A stretch of DNA of 53,770 bases from an uncultured Bacteroidales bacterium (lineage in GTDB: Bacteria; Bacteroidota; Bacteroidia; Bacteroidales; P3): NCBI GenBank assembly GCA_900316515.1, contig ONDE01000017.1:1-53770 (forward strand). The letters are read 5' to 3'. The number at the start of each line of letters is the position of its first letter. Within the stretch, counting starts at the first letter, position 1. Below, piece by piece: positions 34,744 through 43,892 of the stretch. The position numbers and the translations under genes are program-made. The notes under the pieces are model-generated. The model had not been told where the DNA came from. It worked only from the letters and a program-made list of their open reading frames with translations, and ran no database searches.

Positions 34744-36144
34744 TTACAATTCCACCTCGTCGCGGAAGGCGGGGATAGTGATATGTTTCCAGCCGTCGGC
34801 GGCCAGGGTGTCGGCGAAGTGGCGCTGGGTCTCTTCCTCGCCGTGGACGATGAACAGGCCTTTGACTTTCTTCTTGTCGAGGCAACCGATGTAGCGCATC
34901 ATTTCTTTGTAGTCGCCGTGACCGGAGAAGGAGTCGATGCGACGCAGCTCGGCACGCACCTTGTGGCGCTGGCCAAAGATGGAAACTTCCTCATCGCCAC
35001 GCATAATCTTGGCACCGAGGGTCGAAGGTTCGCAGTAGCCCACACAGAGCACCGTAGTGGCCGGATTGTCGATATGGTTGGCCAGGTGGTGCTTCACACG
35101 GCCGGCCTCCATCATGCCGCTGGCCGAGATTATGACGCAGGGCTTGTGGCGTATGTTGAGCTGTTTACTCTCTTCGACACTCTGTATGTAGTGCAGTCGG
35201 TCGAAGCCGAAGGGGTCGGGGTCGGTCTTGCAGTACTCGGCTATATTGTCGTTGAAGCTCTCGCTGTGCAGACGCATGATGTTGGTGGCGCTCACCGACA
35301 GAGGGCTGTCGACAAAGACGTCGATGTCGGGCAGCAGCTTGGCATGTTCCAGACGGTCGAGGGCGTAGATAATCTCCTGTGCACGGCCTATGGCGAAACT
35401 GGGGATGATGAGCTTGCCTTTCTTCTTGGTGCAGGTGTCGAGCACTGCCATGAGGAGTTCCTGCTCGGCATTCTGCAGACTTTCGTGCAAGCGGTCGCCA
35501 TAGGTGCTCTCCATTATGAGATAGTCGACCTGGGGGAACGGTTCTGGATCCTTGAGTATCTGTTTGCCGTAGCGTCCGATGTCTCCTGTAAAACCGAGGC
35601 GTATCTTACGGCGGCCGTCTCTGATTTCGAGATACACCATTGCCGAGCCAAGGATATGGCCGGCGTCGAAGAACTCAACCGACACCTCGCCCTCTATGTT
35701 GAACTTCTTGTGGTATGGCACGCTGATGAAGCAGCCCATACAGGCTTGGGCGTCCTGCTCGTCGTAGATAGGCTCCACGGGGTCCAGCCCCTGCGATTTG
35801 CGTTTCTTGTTAAAGGTCTGTGTATCCTGTTCCTGTATGCGTCCGGCATCGGCCAGCATGATGGCGCAGAGGTCGCGCGTGGCAGGAGTGCAAAGCACAG
35901 TACCACGGAAACCGTTCTTATAAATATATGGTATCAGACCACTGTGGTCGATATGGGCATGGCTGAGAATAAGGTAGTCGATCTCGCTTGGAGTGAAGCC
36001 AAGGTCGCGGTTCATGGCGTCGGTCTCCAGGCCCTTGCCTTGATACATACCGCAATCCAGCAGTATCTTCAATCCACTCTTGGTGGTTATCAGGTGTTTG
36101 CTACCCGTCACCTCGCGGGTGGCACCCAGGAATTGTAGTTTCAT
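34744..36144 (-). CDS. Metallo-beta-lactamase/beta-CASP RNA nuclease
   Basis: A 466-residue MBL-fold protein with a beta-CASP domain. Metal-binding HAHIDHSG, the later GHILGSAM histidine and SGHGDY segment, and the terminal beta-CASP part (FIVHGEEETQ) match CPSF-like RNA endonucleases found across bacteria. Role: probably RNA processing or decay in the cytoplasm. The start at 36144 (MKLQFLGATREV) is preferred over 36183, which would add 13 residues encoded by AT-rich leader repeats. Confidence 0.88.
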   Translation of the reverse strand: MKLQFLGATREVTGSKHLITTKSGLKILLDCGMYQGKGLETDAMNRDLGFTPSEIDYLILSHAHIDHSGLIPYIYKNGFRGTVLCTPATRDLCAIMLADAGRIQEQDTQTFNKKRKSQGLDPVEPIYDEQDAQACMGCFISVPYHKKFNIEGEVSVEFFDAGHILGSAMVYLEIRDGRRKIRLGFTGDIGRYGKQILKDPEPFPQVDYLIMESTYGDRLHESLQNAEQELLMAVLDTCTKKKGKLIIPSFAIGRAQEIIYALDRLEHAKLLPDIDVFVDSPLSVSATNIMRLHSESFNDNIAEYCKTDPDPFGFDRLHYIQSVEESKQLNIRHKPCVIISASGMMEAGRVKHHLANHIDNPATTVLCVGYCEPSTLGAKIMRGDEEVSIFGQRHKVRAELRRIDSFSGHGDYKEMMRYIGCLDKKKVKGLFIVHGEEETQRHFADTLAADGWKHITIPAFRDEVEL

Positions 36145-36183
36145 TATATCGAGTTTTAAGTTTTCTGCTGTTGGTTTTAACAT

Positions 36184-37572
36184 TCAGTTGACAATCACTT
36201 TGCGAGCCGCAGAACTGTCGACGCTGAGCATGTATACACCTGCCGCCGTGCAGCGAAAGCGCACCGTGTCGTTTTGCGCCGTGCCACGGTAGAGCTGCCG
36301 TCCGTCGACGGCGAATATCCTCAGATCCCGCCCTTGCACGCCGGCAGCCACGATGTCGTGCCCTTCGGCCACGGCTGTCCACGGCCTTCCCGAGTCGACA
36401 ACGTGTATGCCAAGCGGCTCAAACAATGCAGTGAAGCCCATATTGCCCGTCAGGGTGACCGTGCGAGGGTTGTCGGTGCTGCCGTCGTCCCAACGCAGGA
36501 AACGGTTGCCATCTAATGGCAGGGCGCCTATCTCGGCCACCGTGCCGGCAGGCAGCATGCCGTTGCCTATCCCCACACCGCCACCATCGGTCGAGACGGT
36601 GAGACGGAAGAAGGTAGGCATCACCGTGTCGATAGTGTAGACTGTATCTATGGATGTGACAAAAACGGTATCGTACAAGATTACCGTGTCCTCATGCACC
36701 TCTACCGACCACACCGTGTCGTGGACAGTAATGGTGTCGTGTACAGTAGCAGTCACCGTATCGTACCGCATAGCGGCGAACATGGCCACGAAAGAGCGGT
36801 CCTCGGTGGCTGTCAACACGCGAGGATTCAACGTGTCGCCATCGTTCCAACAGGCGAAGAAGAAGCCGTTGGCCGGAGTGGCAGTAAGCATGACGTTGGT
36901 ACCCACGACGTAGCTGCCGCCGCCGCCAACAGTACCACGTGAGGGATTGTTGGCCGTCACCGTGAGCGTCACGCTGAATGCATTCTCGACAATGCTGCCG
37001 AACTGGCTCCAGGGGGCCGTAGTGCTCCACGACGACATGCAGCCGTCAGGCACATGCAATGTGGCCGCAGACAAGGTCGTGTTGGAGAAGACGTTTGACA
37101 GGCATACCGGTGGTGTGGTACCGTCGACATTCACATCGACAAGCGAGGCGCAGTAGGCCAGCGAGTAGCCATAGAGCGAGTCGAGCGTGGCGGGCAACGA
37201 TATCGAAGTCATTGCCGAACAGCCGCGGAATGCCGAAGCGCGCACCGCCGTGACCCCTTCGGGGACGATGACCGACGTAAGGCCGGAGCAGTTGTAGAAA
37301 GCATGGTTGCTCACAGCCTTGACGGCGTAGGTCACACCACCATGAGTAACGCTGGCTGGAATCGTCAGTGCACCGATGGGTTTTGTGTAGCTACCCCACC
37401 CTTCGGCCGGATAAATTGTTGACGACGGGAAAGTCACCACTACCCCACCCTGCACGATGTTGAAGTAGATAGTCTGGCCACTGGGCGCCACAGCCTGGAA
37501 GTCGGCGCCATGCAGCGAAAAAGCCACTGCAAGCAACGACAACAGCACAACAGATTTCAGTGTATTATTCAT
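36184..37572 (-). CDS. BspA-like LRR protein secreted by T9SS
   Basis: A 462-residue secreted protein. A signal peptide is followed by LRR_5/BspA leucine-rich repeats at about 70-170 (AFYNCSGLTSVIVPEGVTAV, AFRGCSAMTSISLPATL), two InlB-type B repeats (AFSVTLTVTANNPSRGTVGGGG, FFRLTVSTDGGGV, each ending in an A-L/M-F box), a Thr/Asp-rich VHDTITVHDTV spacer between them and a type IX secretion sorting domain at the end (AAGVYMLSV ... ARKVIVN). BspA-like proteins mediate adhesion. The ATG at 37572 gives the better signal peptide than 37584. Confidence 0.85.
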   Translation of the reverse strand: MNNTLKSVVLLSLLAVAFSLHGADFQAVAPSGQTIYFNIVQGGVVVTFPSSTIYPAEGWGSYTKPIGALTIPASVTHGGVTYAVKAVSNHAFYNCSGLTSVIVPEGVTAVRASAFRGCSAMTSISLPATLDSLYGYSLAYCASLVDVNVDGTTPPVCLSNVFSNTTLSAATLHVPDGCMSSWSTTAPWSQFGSIVENAFSVTLTVTANNPSRGTVGGGGSYVVGTNVMLTATPANGFFFACWNDGDTLNPRVLTATEDRSFVAMFAAMRYDTVTATVHDTITVHDTVWSVEVHEDTVILYDTVFVTSIDTVYTIDTVMPTFFRLTVSTDGGGVGIGNGMLPAGTVAEIGALPLDGNRFLRWDDGSTDNPRTVTLTGNMGFTALFEPLGIHVVDSGRPWTAVAEGHDIVAAGVQGRDLRIFAVDGRQLYRGTAQNDTVRFRCTAAGVYMLSVDSSAARKVIVN

Positions 37573-37650
37573 TCTGTCACACATAACGCATACGCGCGAG
37601 AATTATTGCACCACAACTACAAAAAAAAAGCGGCACACGCTCCCTACGCC

Positions 37651-37793
37651 CTCTGTTCTACAGTTGTTCTTTAGTTGTTCTTCAGTCGTTCTTCGGTATT
37701 TCTTCGGTCATCCACTGAAGAAATACTGAAGAAATACCGAAGAAATACCGAAGAAATACCGAAGAAATGACGGAGTAATGGTTGAGGTATGGC
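37651..37793. repeat. Large 11-bp-period array with mirror symmetry
   Basis: Thirteen consecutive 11-bp units: pyrimidine-rich on the left (AGTTGTTCTTT, AGTTGTTCTTC, AGTCGTTCTTC, GGTATTTCTTC), a centre GGTCATCCACT, then purine-rich (GAAGAAATACT, GAAGAAATACC three times, GAAGAAATGAC, GGAGTAATGGT, TGAGGTATGGC). CTTCGGTATTTCTTCGGT at 37691 is the reverse complement of 37736-37753 and 37747-37764. It fills most of the 347-nt gap between the BspA-like gene and yidC. Confidence 0.9.
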
Positions 37794-37810
37794 GGAAGAC
37801 TAAAATATTT

Positions 37811-37841
37811 TTTGTCATGTCACTGGTTTTGCGTATCTTTG
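37811..37841 (+). promoter_or_regulatory. Promoter of yidC
   Basis: TTTG (37811-37814), a 19-nt spacer and TATCTTTG (37834-37841) fit the consensus. The 11-bp array ends 18 nt upstream. Confidence 0.75.
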
Positions 37842-37847
37842 CATTTT

Positions 37848-37868
37848 CGTATCCGACATACGGATACG
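37848..37868 (+). promoter_or_regulatory. Dyad at the expected yidC transcription start
   Basis: CGTATCCG and CGGATACG separated by ACATA lie where transcription should begin. It could be an operator or a 5-prime stem-loop. Confidence 0.5.
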
Positions 37869-37919
37869 TATATAGTATTGTATAACAGATAATAAAACAC
37901 AGAAACTAAATACAGCAAG

Positions 37920-39938
37920 ATGGACAAAAAGTCGATTATCGGATTGGTATTGATATTTGCGATATTCGTGGGCTACATGTTCTGGGTGGCTCCGTCGAAA
38001 GAGGAGATGGCCGAGCGCCAGCGTGTGTACGACAGCACCATGCAGGCCCAACAAGAGGCCCAGCGCATCGAGGACTCGATTGCCGCCGAGCATGCCCGCC
38101 TCGACAGCCTGGCCGCCGCCGGCGACACCACTATTCCCGGCATGAAGCGCAAAGTGCAGGACATGGGAGCCTTCAACGCCGCCACACAGGGCGACGTGCG
38201 CAGCTTCACCATGAGCAACCACCTGATGACCGTGGAGTTCAACACCCTCGGCGCCCGCGTGGACCGTGTGGTGCTGGCCGACTACCTGACCTACGACAGC
38301 AATGAGCTAGTGCTCATCACCCCCTCGGAGGACAACATGAACCTCGTCTTCTCGACCACCGACAACCGCGTGGTGAACACCAAAGACCTTGTGTTTGTGC
38401 CCTACTTCGGCGATACAGACATACTCATTTACAACAAGTTCACCGACAACGAATACTCACTTGACTTAGATGAGGTCGCACGCATCCGCTTCCGTGCTGA
38501 AATCGACGACAGCGTCAACCATGGCTACCTCGAGTTCGCCTACACCATGTACGGCGACAGCTACGAGGTGGACTTCGACATCAACTTCGTAGGCCTCGGC
38601 CAGTTGGTGCGCGAGACCCCCTACATGGACTTCCAGTGGCACAACCGCATGCTGCGCCAGGAGAAGGTGAACAGTGGCAGCCGCGGCAAGAGCAACCGCA
38701 ACAGCGACCGCGAGCGCTACTACAGCAGCATCTATTTCAAGACCCCCGCAGAGAAGAATCCCGACTACCTCTCCATGGGACGCGACGACTCGAAGCAGGT
38801 GAAGGTGCAGCTCGACTGGGTTGCCTTCAAGGAGCAGTATTTTGCCGCCATCATCAACGCCAGAGAGGTGTCGGCCGGCAAAGACGGCCAAAGCCTCTAT
38901 GTCCCCTTCGAGAACGCCGACATCGAGGTGCACACCGACAAACACGACACCGCACGCAACTACCTCAGCGACATGTCGGCCGTCATCGGTCTTACCTACG
39001 ACAAGGACAACCCCCAGATGCACCTGGGCTACTACTATGGTCCCACCAAGCTGCGCGACCTGCGCGCCATGCACCGCGGCTACGACCGCATGCTGCCCCT
39101 CGGCTGGACCATCATCTCGAAGAGCATCAGCCGCTACCTCATAGTGCCGGCCTTCAACTTCCTCGAGCAGTTCAACTGGAACTACGGTATCATCATCATC
39201 GTCTTCACCCTGCTCATCCGTCTGGTGCTGCTGCCCCTGGTCTTCAAGAGCTACCAAGGCGGTGCCATAATGCGAGTGCTGAAGCCCGAGATGGATGCCC
39301 TCAACAAGAAATACCCCAAGCAGGAACAGGCCATGCAGAAGCAACAGGAGATGATGGCCATACAGAAGCGGGCGGGCTACAGTCCCATGGCGGGCTGCCT
39401 GCCAGTGCTCATCCAGATGCCATTCCTGACGGCCATGTTCATGTTCTTCCCCATTGCCATCGAGCTGCGCCAGAAACCCTTCCTGTGGTGCCAAGACCTG
39501 TCGAACTACGACTCCATCCTCGACTTCGGCTTCAACATACCGCTCTACGGCGACCACATCTCGCTCTTCTGCCTGCTGATGTTCGGCATGCAGTTCTTCT
39601 ACACTTGGTACACAATGAAGCAGCAGGCCGGCACGCAGAGCATGCCCGGCATGAAGTTCATGATGTATTTCATGCCCTTCATGATGCTCTTCATCTTCAA
39701 CAGCCAGAGCGCCGGTTTGAACCTCTACTATCTCATCTCTCTCACCTTCACTATGTGCACCATGATGCTCATCCGCCGCTTCACCAGCGAGAAGAAGGTG
39801 CGCGCCCGCATGGCAGCCTACGACAAGAAGCACGCCGGCGACAATGGTAAGAAGAAAAAGAAGAGCAGCTTCCAGCAGCGCCTCGAAGAGCTGCAGAAGC
39901 AAGCCGAGCAGATGCAGAAACAGCAAAACAAACGATAA
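37920..39938 (+). CDS. yidC: Membrane protein insertase YidC
   Basis: A 672-residue YidC/Oxa1 insertase. An N-terminal helix, a large periplasmic domain (about 30-390) and five C-terminal helices starting at WNYGIIIIVFTLLIRLVLLPL are visible, with GCLPVLIQMPFLTAMF in the core and a basic, Gln-rich cytoplasmic tail. It inserts and folds inner membrane proteins alone or with Sec. Followed after 27 nt by nhaD and then a lysozyme-like gene in one operon. Confidence 0.96.
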   Translation: MDKKSIIGLVLIFAIFVGYMFWVAPSKEEMAERQRVYDSTMQAQQEAQRIEDSIAAEHARLDSLAAAGDTTIPGMKRKVQDMGAFNAATQGDVRSFTMSNHLMTVEFNTLGARVDRVVLADYLTYDSNELVLITPSEDNMNLVFSTTDNRVVNTKDLVFVPYFGDTDILIYNKFTDNEYSLDLDEVARIRFRAEIDDSVNHGYLEFAYTMYGDSYEVDFDINFVGLGQLVRETPYMDFQWHNRMLRQEKVNSGSRGKSNRNSDRERYYSSIYFKTPAEKNPDYLSMGRDDSKQVKVQLDWVAFKEQYFAAIINAREVSAGKDGQSLYVPFENADIEVHTDKHDTARNYLSDMSAVIGLTYDKDNPQMHLGYYYGPTKLRDLRAMHRGYDRMLPLGWTIISKSISRYLIVPAFNFLEQFNWNYGIIIIVFTLLIRLVLLPLVFKSYQGGAIMRVLKPEMDALNKKYPKQEQAMQKQQEMMAIQKRAGYSPMAGCLPVLIQMPFLTAMFMFFPIAIELRQKPFLWCQDLSNYDSILDFGFNIPLYGDHISLFCLLMFGMQFFYTWYTMKQQAGTQSMPGMKFMMYFMPFMMLFIFNSQSAGLNLYYLISLTFTMCTMMLIRRFTSEKKVRARMAAYDKKHAGDNGKKKKKSSFQQRLEELQKQAEQMQKQQNKR

Positions 39939-39965
39939 TTACAATATAACTAAAAACAAAACATC

Positions 39966-41324
39966 ATGGTAGTTGCACTTGTTACCATTTTCATCGTCGG
40001 ATACTTCTTCATCGCGATGGAGCATCCGTTCAAAATCAACAAGACCGCCACGGCACTGGCCCTCGGCACCTTCCTGTGGACCGTGTTCGTGTTCTGCGGC
40101 GCCATCGCACAGCCCGGCATGGACAGCGACGCGTGGCACAACTTTATCAGCACCCATTTGGTGGAGAACCTCGGCGAGACCGCTGAAATAGTGTTCTTCC
40201 TGCTCGGCGCCATGACCATCGTCACCCTGATCGAGGACTACCAGGGCTTCCGCGTCATCACCGACAAGATTACCACCACCAACAAGAAGAAGCTCCTGTG
40301 GATCCTCAGCATCCTCACCTTCTTCCTCTCGGCTCTGCTCGACAACATGACCACCGCCATCGTCATGGTGGCCCTGCTGCGCAAGCTCATCGCCGACAAG
40401 AAAGAGCGCTGGCTCTATGCCGGCATGGTGATCCTCGCCGCCAACGCCGGCGGTGCATGGAGCCCCATCGGCGACGTCACCACCATCATGCTGTGGATCG
40501 GCGGACAGGTGACCACCGTCAACATCATCGTCAAGACCATCATCGCCTCGCTGGTGTGCATGGTGGTGCCCGTGCTCATCATCGGCGCCACACTGAAAGG
40601 CGACATCGAGCGTCCGGCCGACAGCAACAGTGGTGTCGAGGTGCCAGCACACCTGCGCCGTCTGATACTCATCATGGGTATCTGCGGCCTCATCTTCGTG
40701 CCCATCTTCAAGACCATCACCCACCTGCCTCCCTACCTCGGCATGCTCTTCTCGCTGGCCGTGCTGTGGATCACCACCGAGATAATAAGCCGCAAGTATG
40801 AGAAGGAAGGCCACAAGCTGCCCACCGCCGTGAGCACCCTGGAGCATATCGACACTCCCACCATTCTCTTCTTCCTCGGCATTCTGATGGCTGTCAGCTG
40901 CCTCAAGGTCAGCGGCATCCTCGCAGGCCTTGCCGGCGGACTGAACGCCGCCTTCGGCACCGATGCCCCCGGCTTCTTCTTCATCGACCTTATCATCGGC
41001 GTCCTCTCGTCGGTGGTCGACAATGTGCCGCTGGTGGCTGCTGCCATGGGCATGTACGACATCACTGGCGATGCCGTCATCTTCGCCCAGAACCATCCCT
41101 TCTGGGAGTTCCTGGCCTACTGCGCCGGTACCGGCGGATCGCTCCTCATCATCGGCAGCGCCGCTGGCGTGGCCGTCATGGGCATGGAGAAAATCGACTT
41201 CATCTGGTATCTCAAAAAAATCACGCTCCTCGCACTGGCAGGCTACATCGCCGGCGCCCTGGTATTCATCGCCATGGACATGACGCTCTTCGAGAACATC
41301 CCCTGGCTGGCTAACCTGAAATGA
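39966..41324 (+). CDS. nhaD: NhaD-type Na+/H+ antiporter
   Basis: A 452-residue membrane protein with about a dozen helices. FFLLGAMTIVTLIEDYQGF, LDNMTTAIVM, NAGGAWSPIGDVTTIMLW and VVDNVPLVAAAMGMY are NhaD/ion transporter family signatures, including the conserved LDNMTTAIVM and VDNVPLVAA pair. It exchanges Na+ or Li+ for H+. The stop overlaps the next ATG (ATGA, 41321-41324). Confidence 0.93.
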   Translation: MVVALVTIFIVGYFFIAMEHPFKINKTATALALGTFLWTVFVFCGAIAQPGMDSDAWHNFISTHLVENLGETAEIVFFLLGAMTIVTLIEDYQGFRVITDKITTTNKKKLLWILSILTFFLSALLDNMTTAIVMVALLRKLIADKKERWLYAGMVILAANAGGAWSPIGDVTTIMLWIGGQVTTVNIIVKTIIASLVCMVVPVLIIGATLKGDIERPADSNSGVEVPAHLRRLILIMGICGLIFVPIFKTITHLPPYLGMLFSLAVLWITTEIISRKYEKEGHKLPTAVSTLEHIDTPTILFFLGILMAVSCLKVSGILAGLAGGLNAAFGTDAPGFFFIDLIIGVLSSVVDNVPLVAAAMGMYDITGDAVIFAQNHPFWEFLAYCAGTGGSLLIIGSAAGVAVMGMEKIDFIWYLKKITLLALAGYIAGALVFIAMDMTLFENIPWLANLK

Positions 41325-42580
41325 AAAACATCTGGCTTGAATTCAAGCAGCGTCCCACGTGGCGCAAGATATGCGACATCCTGCTGGTGCTCTTTGCACT
41401 GGCAGGTGCCGCTATTATAGGTGCCTGGGGGCTCTACCAGCTGGGCGTCACCAACAACCGCGGGGCGGTGGACAAGAACTACCGCTACCTGATGTCGGTG
41501 TCGGAAATCAAGAACCTCAAAGACGCCAACCTGACACAGGAGCAACTTGACGAACAATGGGCCCTGCAACTCGAACGGCTGGCAGAGCTGGCCCACCGCT
41601 ACCCCGTCAACAGCAGGCTCATCCTCAATGCTGCCGTTGTCAGCGACGACCCCTTGATTATCGACCGCATGGTCGCCGCCCTGTCCATATACACAGATTC
41701 GAGCGACCAAGCCCAACCATGCAACATCAACGCCATCCCTTGGATGAGCGAACCGGCATGGCCTGCCCTTAAGGAGGCCATCCTGCGCGACAGTGCCCTT
41801 ATCAACGAGGCTGCGCGTCTCACTGGTGTCGAACCACGTCTCATAGTGGGCTGCCTCATCGGTGAGCAGATACGCCTATTCAACTCCAAGCGCGAGATGT
41901 TCAAGAAGTATCTCGGCCCCGTCAAGGTACTCAGCGTGCAGAGCCAGTTCAGCTATGGTGTCAACGGCATCAAGGACTTCACCGCCGAAGCCGTCGAGCA
42001 ACACCTGATGGACCCCACGTCGGAGTTCTACATGGGCAAAGCCTACGAGCACCTGCTCGACTTCGAGACCGACGACCACGCCACCGAGCGCTACAACCGC
42101 CTCGTCGACTACCGCAACCACCTCTACAGCTATATCTACACCGGCTGCATCCTGCACCAGACCATGCTGCAGTGGCGCCGCGCCGGCTACGACATCAGCG
42201 ACCGTCCCGACCTGCTGTTCACACTCTTCAACGTGGGCTTCAGCCAGTCGGTGCCCAAGCCCAACCCCGTGCCTGGCGGTAGCCACATCAAAGTCGGCGA
42301 CCGCGACTATACCTTTGGCGCCATAGGCTTCGACTTCTACTACAGCGGCGAGCTAGCCAAGGCGTTCCCCTTCCGCCGCGAGCGCTTCGTGTCGTCGGAC
42401 AAGCCTCTCTCGGCCGAGGACATCGCCCGCATACAAGACAATATGAGCGACTGCAAGCGCCCCGAGTACGGCTCGGAATACCGAACTAACGACAGCACTG
42501 CCAAGGCACCAGACTCGGTGCCCGACCCCTTCGGCATCGACCACAGCACAGCCACACCTGCCGAACATACGGCAATGTAA
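41321..42580 (+). CDS. Membrane-anchored lysozyme-like protein (DUF1402-like)
   Basis: A 419-residue protein with one N-terminal membrane helix (ILLVLFALAGAAIIGAWGLYQL) and a soluble remainder facing the periplasm. The middle (INEAARLTGVEPRLIVGCLIGEQIRLF, then YLGPVKVLSVQSQFSYGVNGIKDFT) resembles a goose-type or SLT lysozyme fold with a glutamate in the expected helix; DUF1402 is the closest family I can name. The C-terminal 50 residues are low-complexity. Enzymatic activity is unproven. Coupled to nhaD. Confidence 0.55.
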   Translation: MKNIWLEFKQRPTWRKICDILLVLFALAGAAIIGAWGLYQLGVTNNRGAVDKNYRYLMSVSEIKNLKDANLTQEQLDEQWALQLERLAELAHRYPVNSRLILNAAVVSDDPLIIDRMVAALSIYTDSSDQAQPCNINAIPWMSEPAWPALKEAILRDSALINEAARLTGVEPRLIVGCLIGEQIRLFNSKREMFKKYLGPVKVLSVQSQFSYGVNGIKDFTAEAVEQHLMDPTSEFYMGKAYEHLLDFETDDHATERYNRLVDYRNHLYSYIYTGCILHQTMLQWRRAGYDISDRPDLLFTLFNVGFSQSVPKPNPVPGGSHIKVGDRDYTFGAIGFDFYYSGELAKAFPFRRERFVSSDKPLSAEDIARIQDNMSDCKRPEYGSEYRTNDSTAKAPDSVPDPFGIDHSTATPAEHTAM

Positions 42581-42582
42581 AG

Positions 42583-42621
42583 ACAGAGAGGGCCGCCCAT
42601 ATGGGCGGCCCTCTCTGTTTT
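42583..42621. terminator. Perfect 36-nt palindromic terminator
   Basis: ACAGAGAGGGCCGCCCAT is followed at once by its own reverse complement, then TTTTA. It separates convergent genes ending at 42580 and 42620. Confidence 0.9.
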
Positions 42622-43531
42622 ACCATTCAACAGTAAAACGGCACTTTCGGTGCCTCTGACTATGCTCCACGGTGCAGCGCCGATGCATACCTGCTGCCGC
42701 ATCATGCATCGCTTCCATACGAGCATAGCAGGCCTTGCCACCGCCCTTACCTCCACTGACGATGTATTTGAGATGCCCATCGCCATGGGCCACGGACTTC
42801 TTTTCCGTGAAACCCAGCGCGCAGGCCAGACTGTCGAGGTAACTGTACTCGGCATAGAATTCCGGGATGGAAATATTGTCGACAGCGCTGTCCATCATGG
42901 CCATGGCCGCGTCCAACTCAAGTTCTGCAGCATCCAACGACTCGTCAGCCTCGACGAAGGCAGTGTCGATGTCGACATCCCAGTCGGCCATAAGGACGTC
43001 CATCGACAGCGCAAGACTCAGCATCTGCTGGATGGAGGTCTCTGCAAAGGGGTCATCCTGCTGGCCGCCGGCGCCATAGAAATAGAGCACCGCCGAGCGG
43101 TCGGGCACGTCGATGCCGAAGCGGAAGGTGATCGCGCTGTCGGTGACGGCAATGTCGGCAACAGCAATGGTAATGCTGTCGACAGTGAGTGTGAGTGCAT
43201 TGTCGCCGTTGCGGGTGAGTGCTACAGGCTGCTCGGGCTCATCGAGGCTGAACTCGCCGCCACGGGCGCTGAAGTCGTGACGGCAGCGGTGCTGCGACAC
43301 ATAGCGCATGGCGTAGCAGTGCGCTCCGCCTTCTTGGCGATAGAGCACATACTGCGTGTCGGCCTTGGTGACCACCAGGGCAGCGTCGGAGTGATAATCC
43401 TTGGCCGTTGCAGCCACCTCTTCGGCTGTAGTCGGATAGACCAACAAATCATTCACCTGACGCTTGATTTCGCGGCAGCCCGTCGCCAGCATCGCCGCCG
43501 CTGCAATAATCACGATAACTTTTGTTTTCAT
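42620..43531 (-). CDS. Lipoprotein of unknown function in the ABC/GntR operon
   Basis: A 303-residue lipoprotein (AAAAMLATGC). I do not recognise it. A beta-rich half (residues 40-150) is followed by a DPFAETSIQQML helical segment and an acidic, Asp/Ala-rich helix (DAAELELDAAMAMMDSA). The basic, Cys/His-containing C-terminus (ARMEAMHDAAAGMHRRC) reads through to the shared terminator. Its ATG overlaps the GntR stop by 4 nt, so it is part of that operon. Confidence 0.6.
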   Translation of the reverse strand: MKTKVIVIIAAAAMLATGCREIKRQVNDLLVYPTTAEEVAATAKDYHSDAALVVTKADTQYVLYRQEGGAHCYAMRYVSQHRCRHDFSARGGEFSLDEPEQPVALTRNGDNALTLTVDSITIAVADIAVTDSAITFRFGIDVPDRSAVLYFYGAGGQQDDPFAETSIQQMLSLALSMDVLMADWDVDIDTAFVEADESLDAAELELDAAMAMMDSAVDNISIPEFYAEYSYLDSLACALGFTEKKSVAHGDGHLKYIVSGGKGGGKACYARMEAMHDAAAGMHRRCTVEHSQRHRKCRFTVEW

Positions 43532-43878
43532 ATCACATCGTCTAATGTTAGTTCGTCAATGCTGATGCCTAGCTGCCGCATCTTCTGCTTGATGACTGGC
43601 AAGTCCTCTTCGAGGAACTCGCGGCGCTGCAATGCCAGTATCTTCTCCTTGGCATCGAGACCTACAAAGTAGCCCACGCCGCGGCGGTTGTAGATAATCT
43701 CTTCCTGCTGCAGATAGTCGAACGAGCGCATCACCGTGTTGGGGTTCACACCCATCGATGCAGCCACGTCGCGCACCGAGGGCATACGGTCGTCGGGGGC
43801 AGGCGTTCCGGCCACTATCTGATCCATCAGCCGCTCCGCAATCTGTAGGTATATCGGTTTTTGTTTCCTGAAGTCCAT
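43528..43878 (-). CDS. GntR family repressor, YtrA type
   Basis: A 116-residue protein with a GntR winged helix (MPSVRDVAASMGVNPNTVMRSFDYLQ) and the short helical C-terminus of the YtrA subfamily. These proteins repress neighbouring ABC transporter operons until cell-wall stress. Here it is the fifth gene of such an operon and is probably autoregulated. Confidence 0.9.
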   Translation of the reverse strand: MDFRKQKPIYLQIAERLMDQIVAGTPAPDDRMPSVRDVAASMGVNPNTVMRSFDYLQQEEIIYNRRGVGYFVGLDAKEKILALQRREFLEEDLPVIKQKMRQLGISIDELTLDDVI

Positions 43879-43892
43879 AGTCTCTCCCTTCT

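Noticed and set aside
33847..36138. 763-residue plus-strand ORF over the cstA and MBL genes
   Set aside because: His/Gln/Gly-rich translation without domains; both minus-strand genes have intact family motifs.
37651..37793. CRISPR array
   Set aside because: Units are 11 bp and contiguous with no spacers, and no cas genes are present.
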